From contig JADLDB010000020.1 of NCBI GenBank assembly GCA_020846875.1, positions 1 through 46,803 on the forward strand: a DNA stretch of 46,803 nucleotides, written 5' to 3'. Made by a program: the position numbers and the translations under genes. Under the pieces are notes generated by a model, which had not been told where the DNA came from, did no database searches, and was given only the letters and a program-made list of their open reading frames with translations. Shown in pieces: positions 1 to 8,665 of this stretch (positions are counted from its first letter, which is position 1; the number at the start of each line of letters is the position of its first letter). Origin of the DNA: Myxococcales bacterium (lineage in GTDB: Bacteria > Myxococcota > Myxococcia > Myxococcales > Myxococcaceae).

Positions 1-2
1 AA

Positions 3-20
3 ATGAGACGACAGTCTCAT
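3..20. repeat. Perfect inverted repeat at the left edge
   Basis: ATGAGAC (3-9) and GTCTCAT (14-20) are exact reverse complements around a GACA loop. It lies about 100 bp upstream of the first promoter and could be an operator or the end of a transcript entering from outside the window. No T-run follows, so an intrinsic terminator is not supported. Confidence 0.4.
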
Positions 21-119
21 CTCAGTCTCACGCCTTCGAGGGCAGTCCCCGGGCGCCCCTTCAGACGGTCGGCGCTGGGCGAGCGCACCGGGGGACAGGC
101 AACGCGACGGGTTGTCCGC

Positions 120-125
120 TACGGT
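120..125 (+). promoter_or_regulatory. -10-like hexamer TACGGT, leaderless arrangement
   Basis: TACGGT preceded by GC ends 7 nt before the ATG at 133. This spacing would place the transcription start at or next to the start codon. No Shine-Dalgarno sequence is seen. It supports ATG 133 over the upstream GTG/TTG codons. Confidence 0.4.
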
Positions 126-132
126 TTCGGTG

Positions 133-924
133 ATGTGGCCTCGTTTGCTGGTCCTCTGTGCCTGCTTCCTCGCTGCCTGTGGGCCTTCGACGTCCAGCCA
201 GGACTCGGGCGGGCCGCCGCCCCGCGACTCGGACGGAGGGGACTCGGGCACCGACGGCGGGCGAGCCGACGGTGGGGCGCGGGACGGCGGCTTCGACGCA
301 GGGACGGTGTGCCGGGTGGACGCGGGCCCGGAGCTCCCCCGTGACGGCGGGCCGCTCCAGTGCGCCCCCTGCTCCAGCGCCACCGGGTGTGGCCCCAGCG
401 GTACCTGCGGCTTCCTCTCCACCAGCACCTGCGTCGGCGTCTGCTCTGTGTATGGTGACGCCTGCCCGGCGGGGGGGCCCCTGGCCACCCGCTTCGTGGT
501 GACTGTCGAGGTGGAGTCCTTCAGCTGTCCCAACCGGCATCCCGGCGGCTGTGACTATCGCCACGTCGTCAACCTCACCACGGGGGAAATCGCCCTGTCG
601 GTGGTGTTCCTCTCCTCAGACGGCGGCGTCGAGGACTCGTATGGCGCGGTCCCCTCGCTGGCGGTCCCGGCCATTCAGGACGCGGCGCTGCAGGAGCTGT
701 GGTGCGTGGGGGAGCGCGATCTCTTCGCCGAGCGCTGCGTCGAGCGCAGCTCGGTGGTGCGCGTGGAGGCAGACGCACCCGACGCGGGCGCGGTGGTCCG
801 CTGGCCCCTGCGCGCCGGGCACCTGCCGCCGAAGGGGCTCCACGGCGCCGTCACCGATGTCCTGCGCAGCGGCGACCCGGTGTTCCGCGCCGCGGGCGTG
901 CCGTGGTCGCGCAATCCCCCCTAG
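133..924 (+). CDS. Putative lipoprotein with Asp/Gly-rich linker
   Basis: 263 residues. The first 16 form a lipoprotein signal peptide: Arg, a hydrophobic stretch, then a lipobox LAAC with the acylated Cys at 16. A low-complexity Ser/Asp/Gly linker follows (about 20-70), then a Cys-containing segment (about 75-125) and a less constrained C-terminal part. Such DGG linkers tethering an exposed domain are common in myxobacterial surface lipoproteins. I recognise no enzymatic motif. The start was chosen at ATG 133 because it opens directly on the signal peptide and sits 7 nt after a -10-like hexamer; TTG 112 or GTG 130 would only add a short non-hydrophobic extension. The stop lies in a terminator-like hairpin shared with the convergent SDR gene. 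Function unknown; probably cell-envelope. Confidence 0.75.
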   Translation: MWPRLLVLCACFLAACGPSTSSQDSGGPPPRDSDGGDSGTDGGRADGGARDGGFDAGTVCRVDAGPELPRDGGPLQCAPCSSATGCGPSGTCGFLSTSTCVGVCSVYGDACPAGGPLATRFVVTVEVESFSCPNRHPGGCDYRHVVNLTTGEIALSVVFLSSDGGVEDSYGAVPSLAVPAIQDAALQELWCVGERDLFAERCVERSSVVRVEADAPDAGAVVRWPLRAGHLPPKGLHGAVTDVLRSGDPVFRAAGVPWSRNPP

Positions 925-948
925 AGCGCCAACCTGTTCGGCGCTCTA
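922..948. terminator. Hairpin between convergent genes
   Basis: TAGAGCGCC (922-930) pairs perfectly with GGCGCTCTA (940-948) across a 9-nt loop. The left arm begins with the stop codon of the lipoprotein gene, and the hairpin ends 3 bp before the stop of the convergent SDR gene. It may act in both directions. There is no clear U-tract, so termination efficiency is uncertain. Confidence 0.5.
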
Positions 949-951
949 AGG

Positions 952-1728
952 TCACAGCCGGATCGACGGATTCCCCTGCGCGCCGTCCACCACCACGTCC
1001 GCGCCGTTCACCCAGGTGGAGCGCGGCGAGAGGAGAAAGGCGATCACGTCTGCCACCTCGTCCAGCGTCCCCATGCGCCCCCAGGGGAACTCCCGGGCGA
1101 TGAAGTCGGCGAGCTTCTCCGGCATCGCCGCCTGCCGCTTCGCCCAGGAGCCGCCCTCGAAGTGGATGCTGCCGGGGCTCACCGTGTTGACGCGGATCCG
1201 CTGTGGCGCGAGCTCGCGCGCCAGCGACGCGGCCGCGGAGATCTCCGCTGCCTTCGCCGCCCCGTACTGAGCGCGGGGCCCGGGGCGCGAACCGGAGATG
1301 CTGGCGATGAAGACGGCGCTGCCCCCGCCCACCTTCGCCAGGTGAGGCGCCGCGGCCTTCAGCGCGCGCACCGCGTGGACCAGGTTCACCTCCAGCGTCT
1401 TCACCCATGCGTCCGCTTCCGTCTCGAGGAAGTTGCCTCCAGCCGTCCCGCCGACGTTGGCCACCAGCCCGTCCACTCCGCCCAGCGCCCCGGCACACTC
1501 GTCCACGAAGCGCTCCACGCCGCCCGGCTCCAGCACGTCCACCTGCACCCCGTGCGCCTTCACGCCCAGGGCCACAAGCCGGCCCACCATCGCCTCGAGG
1601 GCCTCCTTCGTCCGCCCGCACACGCCCACGCTGGCGCCTTCCTCCGCGCAGCGCAGCGCTGCCGCCTGCCCGATGCCGCGCGTCCCGCCGGTCACCAGCA
1701 CCACCTTGCCCTGCAGCCTCAAGTCCAT
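952..1728 (-). CDS. Short-chain dehydrogenase/reductase (SDR)
   Basis: 258 residues, typical of classical SDRs. The cofactor motif TGGTRGIG is at 13-20, the NVGG motif (the NNAG equivalent) at about 91-94, and the active site has Ser near 143 with YGAAK at 155-159. The C-terminal part holds the usual PG segment and a final VDGA motif. The enzyme should catalyse NAD(P)-dependent oxidation or reduction of an alcohol/ketone; the substrate cannot be read from sequence. The 3-oxoacyl-ACP reductase/glucose dehydrogenase type is plausible. The ATG at 1728 is preferred over far upstream codons because the Rossmann fold begins right after it and a TAGAAG hexamer lies 8 nt upstream. The gene diverges from the diguanylate cyclase gene across 76 bp. 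Confidence 0.88.
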   Translation of the reverse strand: MDLRLQGKVVLVTGGTRGIGQAAALRCAEEGASVGVCGRTKEALEAMVGRLVALGVKAHGVQVDVLEPGGVERFVDECAGALGGVDGLVANVGGTAGGNFLETEADAWVKTLEVNLVHAVRALKAAAPHLAKVGGGSAVFIASISGSRPGPRAQYGAAKAAEISAAASLARELAPQRIRVNTVSPGSIHFEGGSWAKRQAAMPEKLADFIAREFPWGRMGTLDEVADVIAFLLSPRSTWVNGADVVVDGAQGNPSIRL

Positions 1729-1736
1729 GGGGGCTG

Positions 1737-1742
1737 CTTCTA
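1737..1742 (-). promoter_or_regulatory. -10-like hexamer TAGAAG (SDR gene)
   Basis: On the minus strand TAGAAG ends 8 nt before ATG 1728. There is no Shine-Dalgarno sequence in between, consistent with a leaderless mRNA. The match to TANNNT is imperfect at the last base. Confidence 0.3.
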
Positions 1743-1791
1743 CCGGGGCCGCCCCGACACGCAAACCCGCCCGAAGGCAGCCCTCGACGGC

Positions 1792-1797
1792 TACACT
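1792..1797 (+). promoter_or_regulatory. -10-like hexamer TACACT (diguanylate cyclase gene)
   Basis: TACACT, preceded by GGC, ends 7 nt before ATG 1805. Transcription would begin at about the start codon. Together with 1737-1742 it forms a back-to-back promoter pair. Confidence 0.4.
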
Positions 1798-1804
1798 GGC
1801 CGCG

Positions 1805-2842
1805 ATGACGCCGGTCGACCTGCTCGCCGCCATGAGACGCACCGTCGATCAACTGGCGGCGTTCAACGACATCGCCAAGGTGCTCACCTCCACCCTGGAG
1901 CTCCAGGAGGTGCTGGTGCTGATCGGCGCGAAGCTGTCGCAGATCCTCGGCGCCGAGCGCTGGTCGCTGCTGCTCGAGCACGACGATGGGCTGCTGCACT
2001 TCGAGCTGGCCCAGGGGCCGGGCGCGGAGAAGCTCAGAGACGAGGTGCTGGTGGCGGGCGAAGGCATCGCCGGGGTGGTGTTCGCCTCGGGCAAGCCCCG
2101 GCTGTCCCGCCACGCCCGGGAAGATCCCGACTTCGCCGATCGCTTCGACCACGTGACCGGCTCGAGGACGGGCTCGGTGCTGGCGGTGCCGCTCACGGTG
2201 CGCGACCGGGTGCTGGGCGTGCTGGAGCTGGTGGGTGGGCAGGACTCGCCGCCCTTCTCCATGGAGGATCTGCGCGCGGCGATCACCATCGCGGACTTCG
2301 CGGCCATCGCCATCGACAACGCGCGCAACTTCAAGAAGGTGCAGGAGCTCACCCTCACCGACGAGCACACCGGGCTGTACAACGCCCGCCACTTCAAGGC
2401 GCTGGTGGACGCCGAGGTGGCCCGCTGCGTCCGGTTCGCCCGGCCCCTGTCGCTCCTCTTCCTCGATCTCGACGACTTCAAGAAGGTCAACGACACGCGC
2501 GGGCACCTGGTGGGCTCGGGCGCCCTCAAGCACGCGGGCCAGGTGATCGCCTCCTCCATCCGCGGCGTCGACACGGCCTTCCGCTACGGGGGCGACGAGT
2601 TCGCGGTGCTGCTGGTGGAGACCGGCCACGACGGCGCGCGCACCGTGGCGCAGCGGATCGTCGAGGCCTTCCGCGGCGCGCCCTTCGAGCCGGGCAAGGG
2701 AGGCGCGGTGCCGATCACCGTCAGCGTCGGCTACGCCAGCTTCCCGGATCACGGCATCTCGGCCACCGCGCTGCTCCAGCACGCCGACGCGGCCATGTAC
2801 CGGGCGAAGCAGGCGGGGCGCGACCGCGTGGCGGCTCCCTGA
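1805..2842 (+). CDS. GAF-GGDEF diguanylate cyclase
   Basis: 345 residues. A GAF sensory domain covers about 17-175, and a GGDEF domain covers about 180-340. The active-site loop is intact (RYGGDEF, 260-266), as are the GTP-handling residues DLDDFKKVND (221-230). The inhibitory site RxxD is present at 253-256, exactly five residues before GGDEF, so product inhibition by c-di-GMP is likely. The protein should make cyclic di-GMP from two GTP in the cytoplasm in response to a small ligand or redox cue sensed by the GAF domain; no transmembrane segment is seen. In myxobacteria c-di-GMP influences motility, polysaccharide and development. The start at ATG 1805 follows a TACACT hexamer by 7 nt. It converges with mfd, with one base between the stop codons. 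Confidence 0.92.
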   Translation: MTPVDLLAAMRRTVDQLAAFNDIAKVLTSTLELQEVLVLIGAKLSQILGAERWSLLLEHDDGLLHFELAQGPGAEKLRDEVLVAGEGIAGVVFASGKPRLSRHAREDPDFADRFDHVTGSRTGSVLAVPLTVRDRVLGVLELVGGQDSPPFSMEDLRAAITIADFAAIAIDNARNFKKVQELTLTDEHTGLYNARHFKALVDAEVARCVRFARPLSLLFLDLDDFKKVNDTRGHLVGSGALKHAGQVIASSIRGVDTAFRYGGDEFAVLLVETGHDGARTVAQRIVEAFRGAPFEPGKGGAVPITVSVGYASFPDHGISATALLQHADAAMYRAKQAGRDRVAAP

Positions 2843-2843
2843 C

Positions 2844-5800
2844 TCACGCCCCGCCTGGCGCGGCGCAGGCGAGCAGATCCCGCACCACCTTCCGCGCGGC
2901 CACCAGGAACGCCGCGCCCTTCACCTGCTCTTCCAGCTTCGCCACCAGCTTCATGTCCGGCGTCAGGCGGTACAGCCCCCTCGACTTCTGCACCAGCGTG
3001 GCCAGGCGGCCCGCGTCCAGGCGGGCGTCGGCGCCCAGGGTGGCCACCAGTCGGCCCGGACCGGCGTCCAGTTGCCGCAGGGCGAGGCGCCGCAGCTCCT
3101 GCTTGAGCAGCATCACCTCCTGCAGCGCGTCCAGCTCCAGCGGAGGATCGCCGAAGCGATCGATGAGCTCGCTGCGCAGCTCGGCCACCTCGTCCGGCGT
3201 CTGGGCCTGGGAGTACCGCTTGTAGAGCACCAGCCGCTGGTGCACGTCGGGCACGTACGCCTCCGGGAGGAAGGCGGGCACCGGGAGGTTCACGTCGGGC
3301 TCGACCTCGCTGCGCGCCGGCTCGCCCCGCACCTCGGCGATCGCCTCCTCCAGTAGCTCCGCGTAGAGCTCGAAGCCCACCGCCTCGATGCTGCCGGACT
3401 GCTCCCTGCCCAGCAGGCTGCCCGCGCCGCGGATCTCCAGATCGTGTGAGGCGATCGAGAAGCCCGCCCCCAGCTCGGTGAAGGCCTGCAGCACCTCCAG
3501 CCGCCGCTGCGCGTCCTTCGTCACCGCCCGGCCCTGCGGCACCAGCAGGTACGCGTACGCGCGCTCCTTCGAGCGGCCCACCCGCCCCCGCAGTTGGTAC
3601 AGCTGGGACAGACCGAACTGATCGGCCCGGTTGACGATCATCGTGTTCGCGGAAGGGATATCGATGCCGCTCTCCACGATCGCCGTGGAGAGCAGCACCT
3701 GCGCCCGCTTCTCCACGAAGGCCAGCATCGCCTTCTCCAGCGCGCCCTCGGTCATCTGCCCGTGCGCCACCACCACCGACACCTGCGGCACCAACTGGCG
3801 GAGGAACTTCTCCATCGAGGCGATCGACTGCACCCGGTTGTGGATGAAGAAGACCTGACCGCCGCGCTGCACCTCGCGAAGGATCGCCTCCTTGATCTGC
3901 TGCTCGTCGAACTTGTTGACGAAGGTGCGGATCGCGCGGCGATCCTGCGGCGGGGTGGTGATGAGGGACATGTCGCGCAGGCCGCTCATCGCCATGTTCA
4001 AGGTGCGCGGAATGGGCGTGGCCGTGAGCGTCAGCGTGTCCACCGTCGTCTTGAGCCGCTTCAAGGCTTCCTTCTGCTTCACGCCGAACTTCTGCTCCTC
4101 GTCGATGACCAGCAGGCCGAGATCCTTGAAGGCCACCTGCGCGCCCAACAGCTTGTGGGTGCCGATCAGCACGTCCACCCGGCCTTCGCGCGCCTTGTCC
4201 AGCGCTTCCCGCACCTCGGCCGGCTTCTTGAGCGAGGACACCACGTCGACGCTGATCGGGTAGCCGTCCAGCCGGCGGCGAAAGCTGTGCAGGTGCTGGT
4301 GGGCGAGCAGGGTGGTGGGCACCAGCACCGCCACCTGCTTGCGATCGAGCACGGCCTTGAAGGCGGCCCGCATCGCCACCTCCGTCTTCCCGTAGCCCAC
4401 GTCGCCGCAGACCAGCCGATCCATCGGCTCCGCCTTCTGCATGTCGGCCAGCACCTCGTCGATGGCGCGCTGCTGATCCGCCGTCTCCTCGAACTCGAAG
4501 TCCGCCTCGAACTGGTGGAAGTAGCGATCGGGCGCGCTGAAGCGGTGGCCGGGGTGGGCCCTGCGCTGGGCGTACAGCCGCAGGAGGTCCGCCGCCATCT
4601 GCAGCAGTTGCTCCTTCACCTGCGCCTTGCGCCTGTCGAAAGAGCCGCTGCCCAGGCGATCGAGCGGCACCTTCGCGGGGTCGCCCCCGGTGAACTTCGA
4701 GACCAGCCGCAGCCGGCTCACCGGCAGGTACACCTTGTCCTTCCCGGCGAACTCCAGCACCAGGAAGTCGGCGCCCACCCCGTCCACCTCCAGCGCCAGC
4801 AGGCCCCCGTAGCGGCACACGCCGAAGTCGCGGTGCACGCAGAGGTCGCCTTCGGCCAGATCCTTGAAGCTGGCGGCGAAGCCCTCCAGCGCGCTCCTCC
4901 GGCGGCGGGGGCGGCGGCGGGCGCGCGCGCCGAAGATGTCCTCGTCGGCCAGCAGCACCAGCCCGCCGGCGCTGTCCACGAAGCCCTCAGAGACCTCGCC
5001 CGGAAAGAGGTGCGCGGTGGGAGTCGCCGCCGGGGCCGGCGCCGCGGCGAAGGGCTCCGGGTGTGGCACCGCGCGAACGCCCCGCTCCAGGAGCAGCCGC
5101 CGCAGGCGATCGACCTGCCCCGCCGAGCCACACGCCACCGCACAGGAAAGCCCTTCCTCCGCCCAGGCGCCGAGGCGCACCAGCAGCGGCGTGAGCGCCC
5201 CGTCTTCGCCGTGTTGGCGTTGGATCTCCTCCCGGAGCGCGCGGGTGCTGCCCAACCGGAAGGAGACCGGCTCCCCCTCCCCGCCATCCAGCGACAGGCC
5301 GCCCTCCAGCACGCGGAAGGAGGCGAGGCGCGCGCGCACCTCGGCGCCGGTGAGGAAGTGGGCCGCCGGGGGGAAGGTCAGCTCCAGGCGGCGCGCCGCC
5401 TCCCCGTGGCTCCTCTCCACGTCGCCCTCCAGTTCCTCCAGGGCGCGCTCCTGGGCCGCGGGCCCGTCCAGCCACACCAGGGGCGAGGGGTGCCAGGCGG
5501 CCAGGTAGTCGAAGACGGTGGACAGGCCGCCCTCGAAGAAGCCGGGCAGGAGGCCCTCCAGGCCGGCCGTGCCCAGGCCCTCGCGGATCTGCTCCAGCCG
5601 CTCGCGCACCTTGCTGGTAGGCACGTGCTGCTCTTCGGCCGCTGCGCGCACCGCCGCCTCGGCCCGCCGCTTCGTCTCGGCACTGAAGAAGAGCTCGCGC
5701 GCCGGGAGGAGGGTGAGCGTGTCCAGCGGGGCGACCGTGCGCTGCGTGTCGGGATCGAAGCTGCGCATCGACTCCACGGTGTCGCCGAAGAACTCCAGCC

Positions 5801-6374
5801 GCACCGGCACCTCGTGCAGCGCGGGGAAGACGTCCAGCAGGTCGCCCCGCAGCGAGAAGGTGCCGGGATCCTCCACCAGCGGCGCGCTGCGGTACCCCAT
5901 GTCCGTCAGCTTGAGCGCGAGCGCGTCCCGGCCCGCGTCCTCGCCCAGCTTCACCAGGGCGGTGAGGCGGTGCATCTGCCCCAGCGGCAGCACCCGCCGG
6001 GACAGCGCCCGCGCCGAGAGCACCAGCGCCCCGAAGCCCGTGCCCCGGGCCAGGTGGAAGAGGGCGGACAGGCGCTCGGCCACCGCGCCGGGATCCGGCA
6101 CCAGCTCGTCCCACGGCAGCACCTCGTCGGCGGGCAGACGCAGCACGGTGGGCGACAGCCGCGTGCCCTCACCGCCGAGGAAGAAGGCCAGGTCGCCGGC
6201 CAGCGCGTCGGCCGCGTCCTCGTCGGCCGTGACGCACACCAGCGGCGCCGCGGCTTCCCGCGACAGGCGCGACAGCACCCACCCGCGCGCGGCGCCGGTG
6301 AGGCCCACGGTGCGCACACGCCGTCCGGGCGACAGGGAGGACAGCAGGGAGGCGGGGACGTCGGCGCGCGGCAT
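2844..6374 (-). CDS. mfd: Transcription-repair coupling factor Mfd
   Basis: 1176 residues, near the usual 1150. Mfd removes RNA polymerase stalled at DNA lesions and recruits the UvrA excision machinery. The UvrB-like N-terminal module is at about 20-350, a basic Arg linker near 485-493, and the CarD-like RNA polymerase interaction domain at about 505-560 (GDLCVHRDFGVCRY). The RecG-like translocase has Walker A GDVGYGKT (657-664), the DEEQ box (758-761), motif III TATPIPRT (784-791) and motif VI QLRGRVGR (927-934). The TRCF C-terminal domain spans about 1030-1150. The ATG at 6374 begins the protein. It lies 37 bp after the hybrid kinase stop on the same strand and may be read from that unit, although mfd is often transcribed on its own. 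Confidence 0.97.
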   Translation of the reverse strand: MPRADVPASLLSSLSPGRRVRTVGLTGAARGWVLSRLSREAAAPLVCVTADEDAADALAGDLAFFLGGEGTRLSPTVLRLPADEVLPWDELVPDPGAVAERLSALFHLARGTGFGALVLSARALSRRVLPLGQMHRLTALVKLGEDAGRDALALKLTDMGYRSAPLVEDPGTFSLRGDLLDVFPALHEVPVRLEFFGDTVESMRSFDPDTQRTVAPLDTLTLLPARELFFSAETKRRAEAAVRAAAEEQHVPTSKVRERLEQIREGLGTAGLEGLLPGFFEGGLSTVFDYLAAWHPSPLVWLDGPAAQERALEELEGDVERSHGEAARRLELTFPPAAHFLTGAEVRARLASFRVLEGGLSLDGGEGEPVSFRLGSTRALREEIQRQHGEDGALTPLLVRLGAWAEEGLSCAVACGSAGQVDRLRRLLLERGVRAVPHPEPFAAAPAPAATPTAHLFPGEVSEGFVDSAGGLVLLADEDIFGARARRRPRRRRSALEGFAASFKDLAEGDLCVHRDFGVCRYGGLLALEVDGVGADFLVLEFAGKDKVYLPVSRLRLVSKFTGGDPAKVPLDRLGSGSFDRRKAQVKEQLLQMAADLLRLYAQRRAHPGHRFSAPDRYFHQFEADFEFEETADQQRAIDEVLADMQKAEPMDRLVCGDVGYGKTEVAMRAAFKAVLDRKQVAVLVPTTLLAHQHLHSFRRRLDGYPISVDVVSSLKKPAEVREALDKAREGRVDVLIGTHKLLGAQVAFKDLGLLVIDEEQKFGVKQKEALKRLKTTVDTLTLTATPIPRTLNMAMSGLRDMSLITTPPQDRRAIRTFVNKFDEQQIKEAILREVQRGGQVFFIHNRVQSIASMEKFLRQLVPQVSVVVAHGQMTEGALEKAMLAFVEKRAQVLLSTAIVESGIDIPSANTMIVNRADQFGLSQLYQLRGRVGRSKERAYAYLLVPQGRAVTKDAQRRLEVLQAFTELGAGFSIASHDLEIRGAGSLLGREQSGSIEAVGFELYAELLEEAIAEVRGEPARSEVEPDVNLPVPAFLPEAYVPDVHQRLVLYKRYSQAQTPDEVAELRSELIDRFGDPPLELDALQEVMLLKQELRRLALRQLDAGPGRLVATLGADARLDAGRLATLVQKSRGLYRLTPDMKLVAKLEEQVKGAAFLVAARKVVRDLLACAAPGGA

Positions 6375-6411
6375 GCCGGGTGGGTGGGGTAAGGCCCGGC
6401 ACGCCCCGTCG

Positions 6412-8658
6412 TCAATCCGATTGCGCGATCAACTGCGCCAGCAGGCTGGCGAAGGCCGAGGCGGTGAAGGGCTTCTCCAGCATGGGGGGGGCCACTTCGT
6501 CGAGGAAGTGGCGGGCGCGCTGGGTGAAGGTGCCGCCGGTCATGAAGATGAAGCGCTTGCGCTGCTGGGGATCGAGCTCGCCCAGCCGCTCCCACACGTC
6601 GAGGCCCGACACGTCGGCCATCATCATGTCGCACAGCACCGCGTCGTAGCGGTGGCCCGCCTCCAACAGCGCCAGGGCCTCGCGGCCGCTGCCGGCCAGG
6701 GTCAGGGTGTGGCCTCGCCCCAGCATGCGCCCCAGCGCCTTGAGCAACAGCGGCTCGTCGTCCACCACCAGCAGCGTGGCTCCGCGGGTGACGGGCGCGG
6801 GGGACGGCGCCGAGCCCTGCCAGGGCACCACCGCCGCGGGCAGCCGCACGTCGAAGGTGGTGCCGTGCCCCTGGGTGCTGTCGACCGAGAGATCGCCGCC
6901 CAGATCCCGCACGATGTTCTGCGCGATGAACAGGCCCAGGCCGGTGCCTTCGCCCACCGCCTTGGTGGAGAAGAAGGGATCGAAGATGCGCGGGAGGTGC
7001 TCGGGGGCGATGCCGCAGCCGGTGTCCTTTACCGAGACGTGAAGGCTGGCGCCCTGCTCGCGCACCGTGAGGGTGATGGAGTTTTGATCCGCCTTCCCGT
7101 CGGGGATCGCCTGGGCGGCGTTGACGATCAGGTTGAGGAAGACCTGGCCCAGCCGCGCCTCGTTGGCCAGCACCGGCCCGACGGGCTCGAAATGCGTCAC
7201 CACCTGGGCGCGGTGGCGCGTCTCGTTGCGGGCCATGTTCAGCGCGGCAGAGATCACCTGGGACACGTCGCACGGCACCCGCCGGTGCTCGTCCACCCGC
7301 GCGAAGGTGCGCAGATCCGAGACGATCTGCTTCACCCGCTCGGCGCCGTCCTTGGCCTCTGCGAGCGCGGGGAGGATCTCAGCCAGCTCGGCGCCTGGAG
7401 GCTTGCGCGCCTGCAGCTCGGCGAGGACCACCGTCAGGTTGGACAGCACGTAGGCCAGGGGGTTGTTGATCTCATGGGCGACGCCCGCGGCCAGCGTGCC
7501 GATCGACGCCATGCGCTCGGTGAGCTGCAGCTTGGCGTTGAGGCGCACCTGCTCGGAGATGTCCTGCACCACGCCGAACAGGGGCAGGCCGGAGCCGCTG
7601 GAGCGCTCCCGGGTCCACAGCCGCAGCTCGTGCACTTCGCCGTCCGCGGCCCGGGCCCGCGTCTGCAACGACACCGCTTCGCCGGTGAGCGCCCGCTCCA
7701 GCGCGCCCCGGACGCGGGGCCGCTCTTCCGGCGTGAAGCACCCCACCAGCGCGTCCAAGGACACCGGCGCCACGCCACCGCCCAGGCCCAACAGCGTGCG
7801 CAGCCGGGACGACAGGCTGAAGGTACGGCCGGCCGCGTCCGCCTCCCAGGTGCCGAGGTGGGCGATTTCCTGCGCGTCGGCCAGTTGCTGGCGGCTCCTC
7901 GCCAGCTCGTCGGCATGGCGCCGCAGCTCGGACACGTCCACCCCCCGGGCGAACCACACCTCGCCCCACAGGGGGCTGCGTTGCCGGGTGGCGCTCATCG
8001 CCAACCACCGCCAGCTCCCGTCGGCGTGGCGGCTCCGCACCTGGACGTTGTGGAGGGGCTGGGGGCGCAACGCCAGCTCCAGCACCGAGGTGTCCTCGGG
8101 GTGGATCAGCTCGAGCAGCTTGCGGCCGACCAGGGCGCCGCTCGGCACGCCGAAGGTGGCCTCGGCGCCCTCGTTGAGGTGGAGGATCACGCCGCTGGCC
8201 TCGCTCACCACCGCCAGCACGTCGTTGGACAGCTCGACGAAGCGGCGCGTCTCCTCCAGCTCGCGCTCGCGGGCCAGCTCCCGGGTGACGTCGGAGAAGA
8301 TCTCCACCACCCGCTGGGGCGTGCCAGGGGCGCCGGGGATCGGCACCGCGGTGACCACCAGGTTGCGCAGCTCGCCTCCTGGCTGCTGCACCGCCAGCCG
8401 CCGGCGCAGGACGGGGGCGCTGGTGATGCGCGCCTCGACCGAGGGGAATTCCGCCTTGGGCAGCGCCGACAGATCCGGCCGCACCAGGCGCCAGGCCGGA
8501 TCCGTCTCCTTCATCCCGAGCAGCTCCTCGGCCGTCAGCCCCAGCACCTCGAGGGCGCGACGGTTGAAGCCGATGATCTCGCCGCTCTCGCCGTGCACCA
8601 CCACGCCCTCGTCGAGCGCTTCGAAGACGCGTCCGTCCTGCAGGGCGGGGGTCGGCAT
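6412..8658 (-). CDS. Hybrid sensor histidine kinase, PAS-PAS-PAS-HK-REC
   Basis: 748 residues, with no transmembrane segment, so a cytoplasmic sensor. Three PAS-like domains occupy about 10-125, 135-245 and 255-370. The dimerisation domain carries phosphoacceptor His395 in AGVAHEINNPL. The ATPase domain has an N box (NLIVNAAQAI, 509-518), G1 (DTGCGI, 545-550), an F box (FDPFFSTK) and G2 (GEGTGLGLF). A receiver domain at about 628-745 has the acidic pair VVDDE, phosphoacceptor Asp677 and the conserved KPF lysine. There is no Hpt domain or output domain, so a separate phosphotransfer partner is expected; none is adjacent. The start at ATG 8658 lies 7 bp after the subtilase stop, which suggests co-transcription. 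Confidence 0.93.
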   Translation of the reverse strand: MPTPALQDGRVFEALDEGVVVHGESGEIIGFNRRALEVLGLTAEELLGMKETDPAWRLVRPDLSALPKAEFPSVEARITSAPVLRRRLAVQQPGGELRNLVVTAVPIPGAPGTPQRVVEIFSDVTRELARERELEETRRFVELSNDVLAVVSEASGVILHLNEGAEATFGVPSGALVGRKLLELIHPEDTSVLELALRPQPLHNVQVRSRHADGSWRWLAMSATRQRSPLWGEVWFARGVDVSELRRHADELARSRQQLADAQEIAHLGTWEADAAGRTFSLSSRLRTLLGLGGGVAPVSLDALVGCFTPEERPRVRGALERALTGEAVSLQTRARAADGEVHELRLWTRERSSGSGLPLFGVVQDISEQVRLNAKLQLTERMASIGTLAAGVAHEINNPLAYVLSNLTVVLAELQARKPPGAELAEILPALAEAKDGAERVKQIVSDLRTFARVDEHRRVPCDVSQVISAALNMARNETRHRAQVVTHFEPVGPVLANEARLGQVFLNLIVNAAQAIPDGKADQNSITLTVREQGASLHVSVKDTGCGIAPEHLPRIFDPFFSTKAVGEGTGLGLFIAQNIVRDLGGDLSVDSTQGHGTTFDVRLPAAVVPWQGSAPSPAPVTRGATLLVVDDEPLLLKALGRMLGRGHTLTLAGSGREALALLEAGHRYDAVLCDMMMADVSGLDVWERLGELDPQQRKRFIFMTGGTFTQRARHFLDEVAPPMLEKPFTASAFASLLAQLIAQSD

Positions 8659-8665
8659 TCCTCGG

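Noticed and set aside
3594-6392. 932-codon open frame on the plus strand, antisense to mfd
   Set aside because: Its translation is rich in His, Arg, Gln and Ala and lacks any recognisable domain. Mfd on the opposite strand is full length with all motifs. Such frames are expected in very GC-rich DNA.
6483-6489. Run of seven G residues in the kinase gene as a phase-variation tract
   Set aside because: It is short, lies within the receiver domain, and the reading frame is intact. A run of this length is not unusual in this composition.
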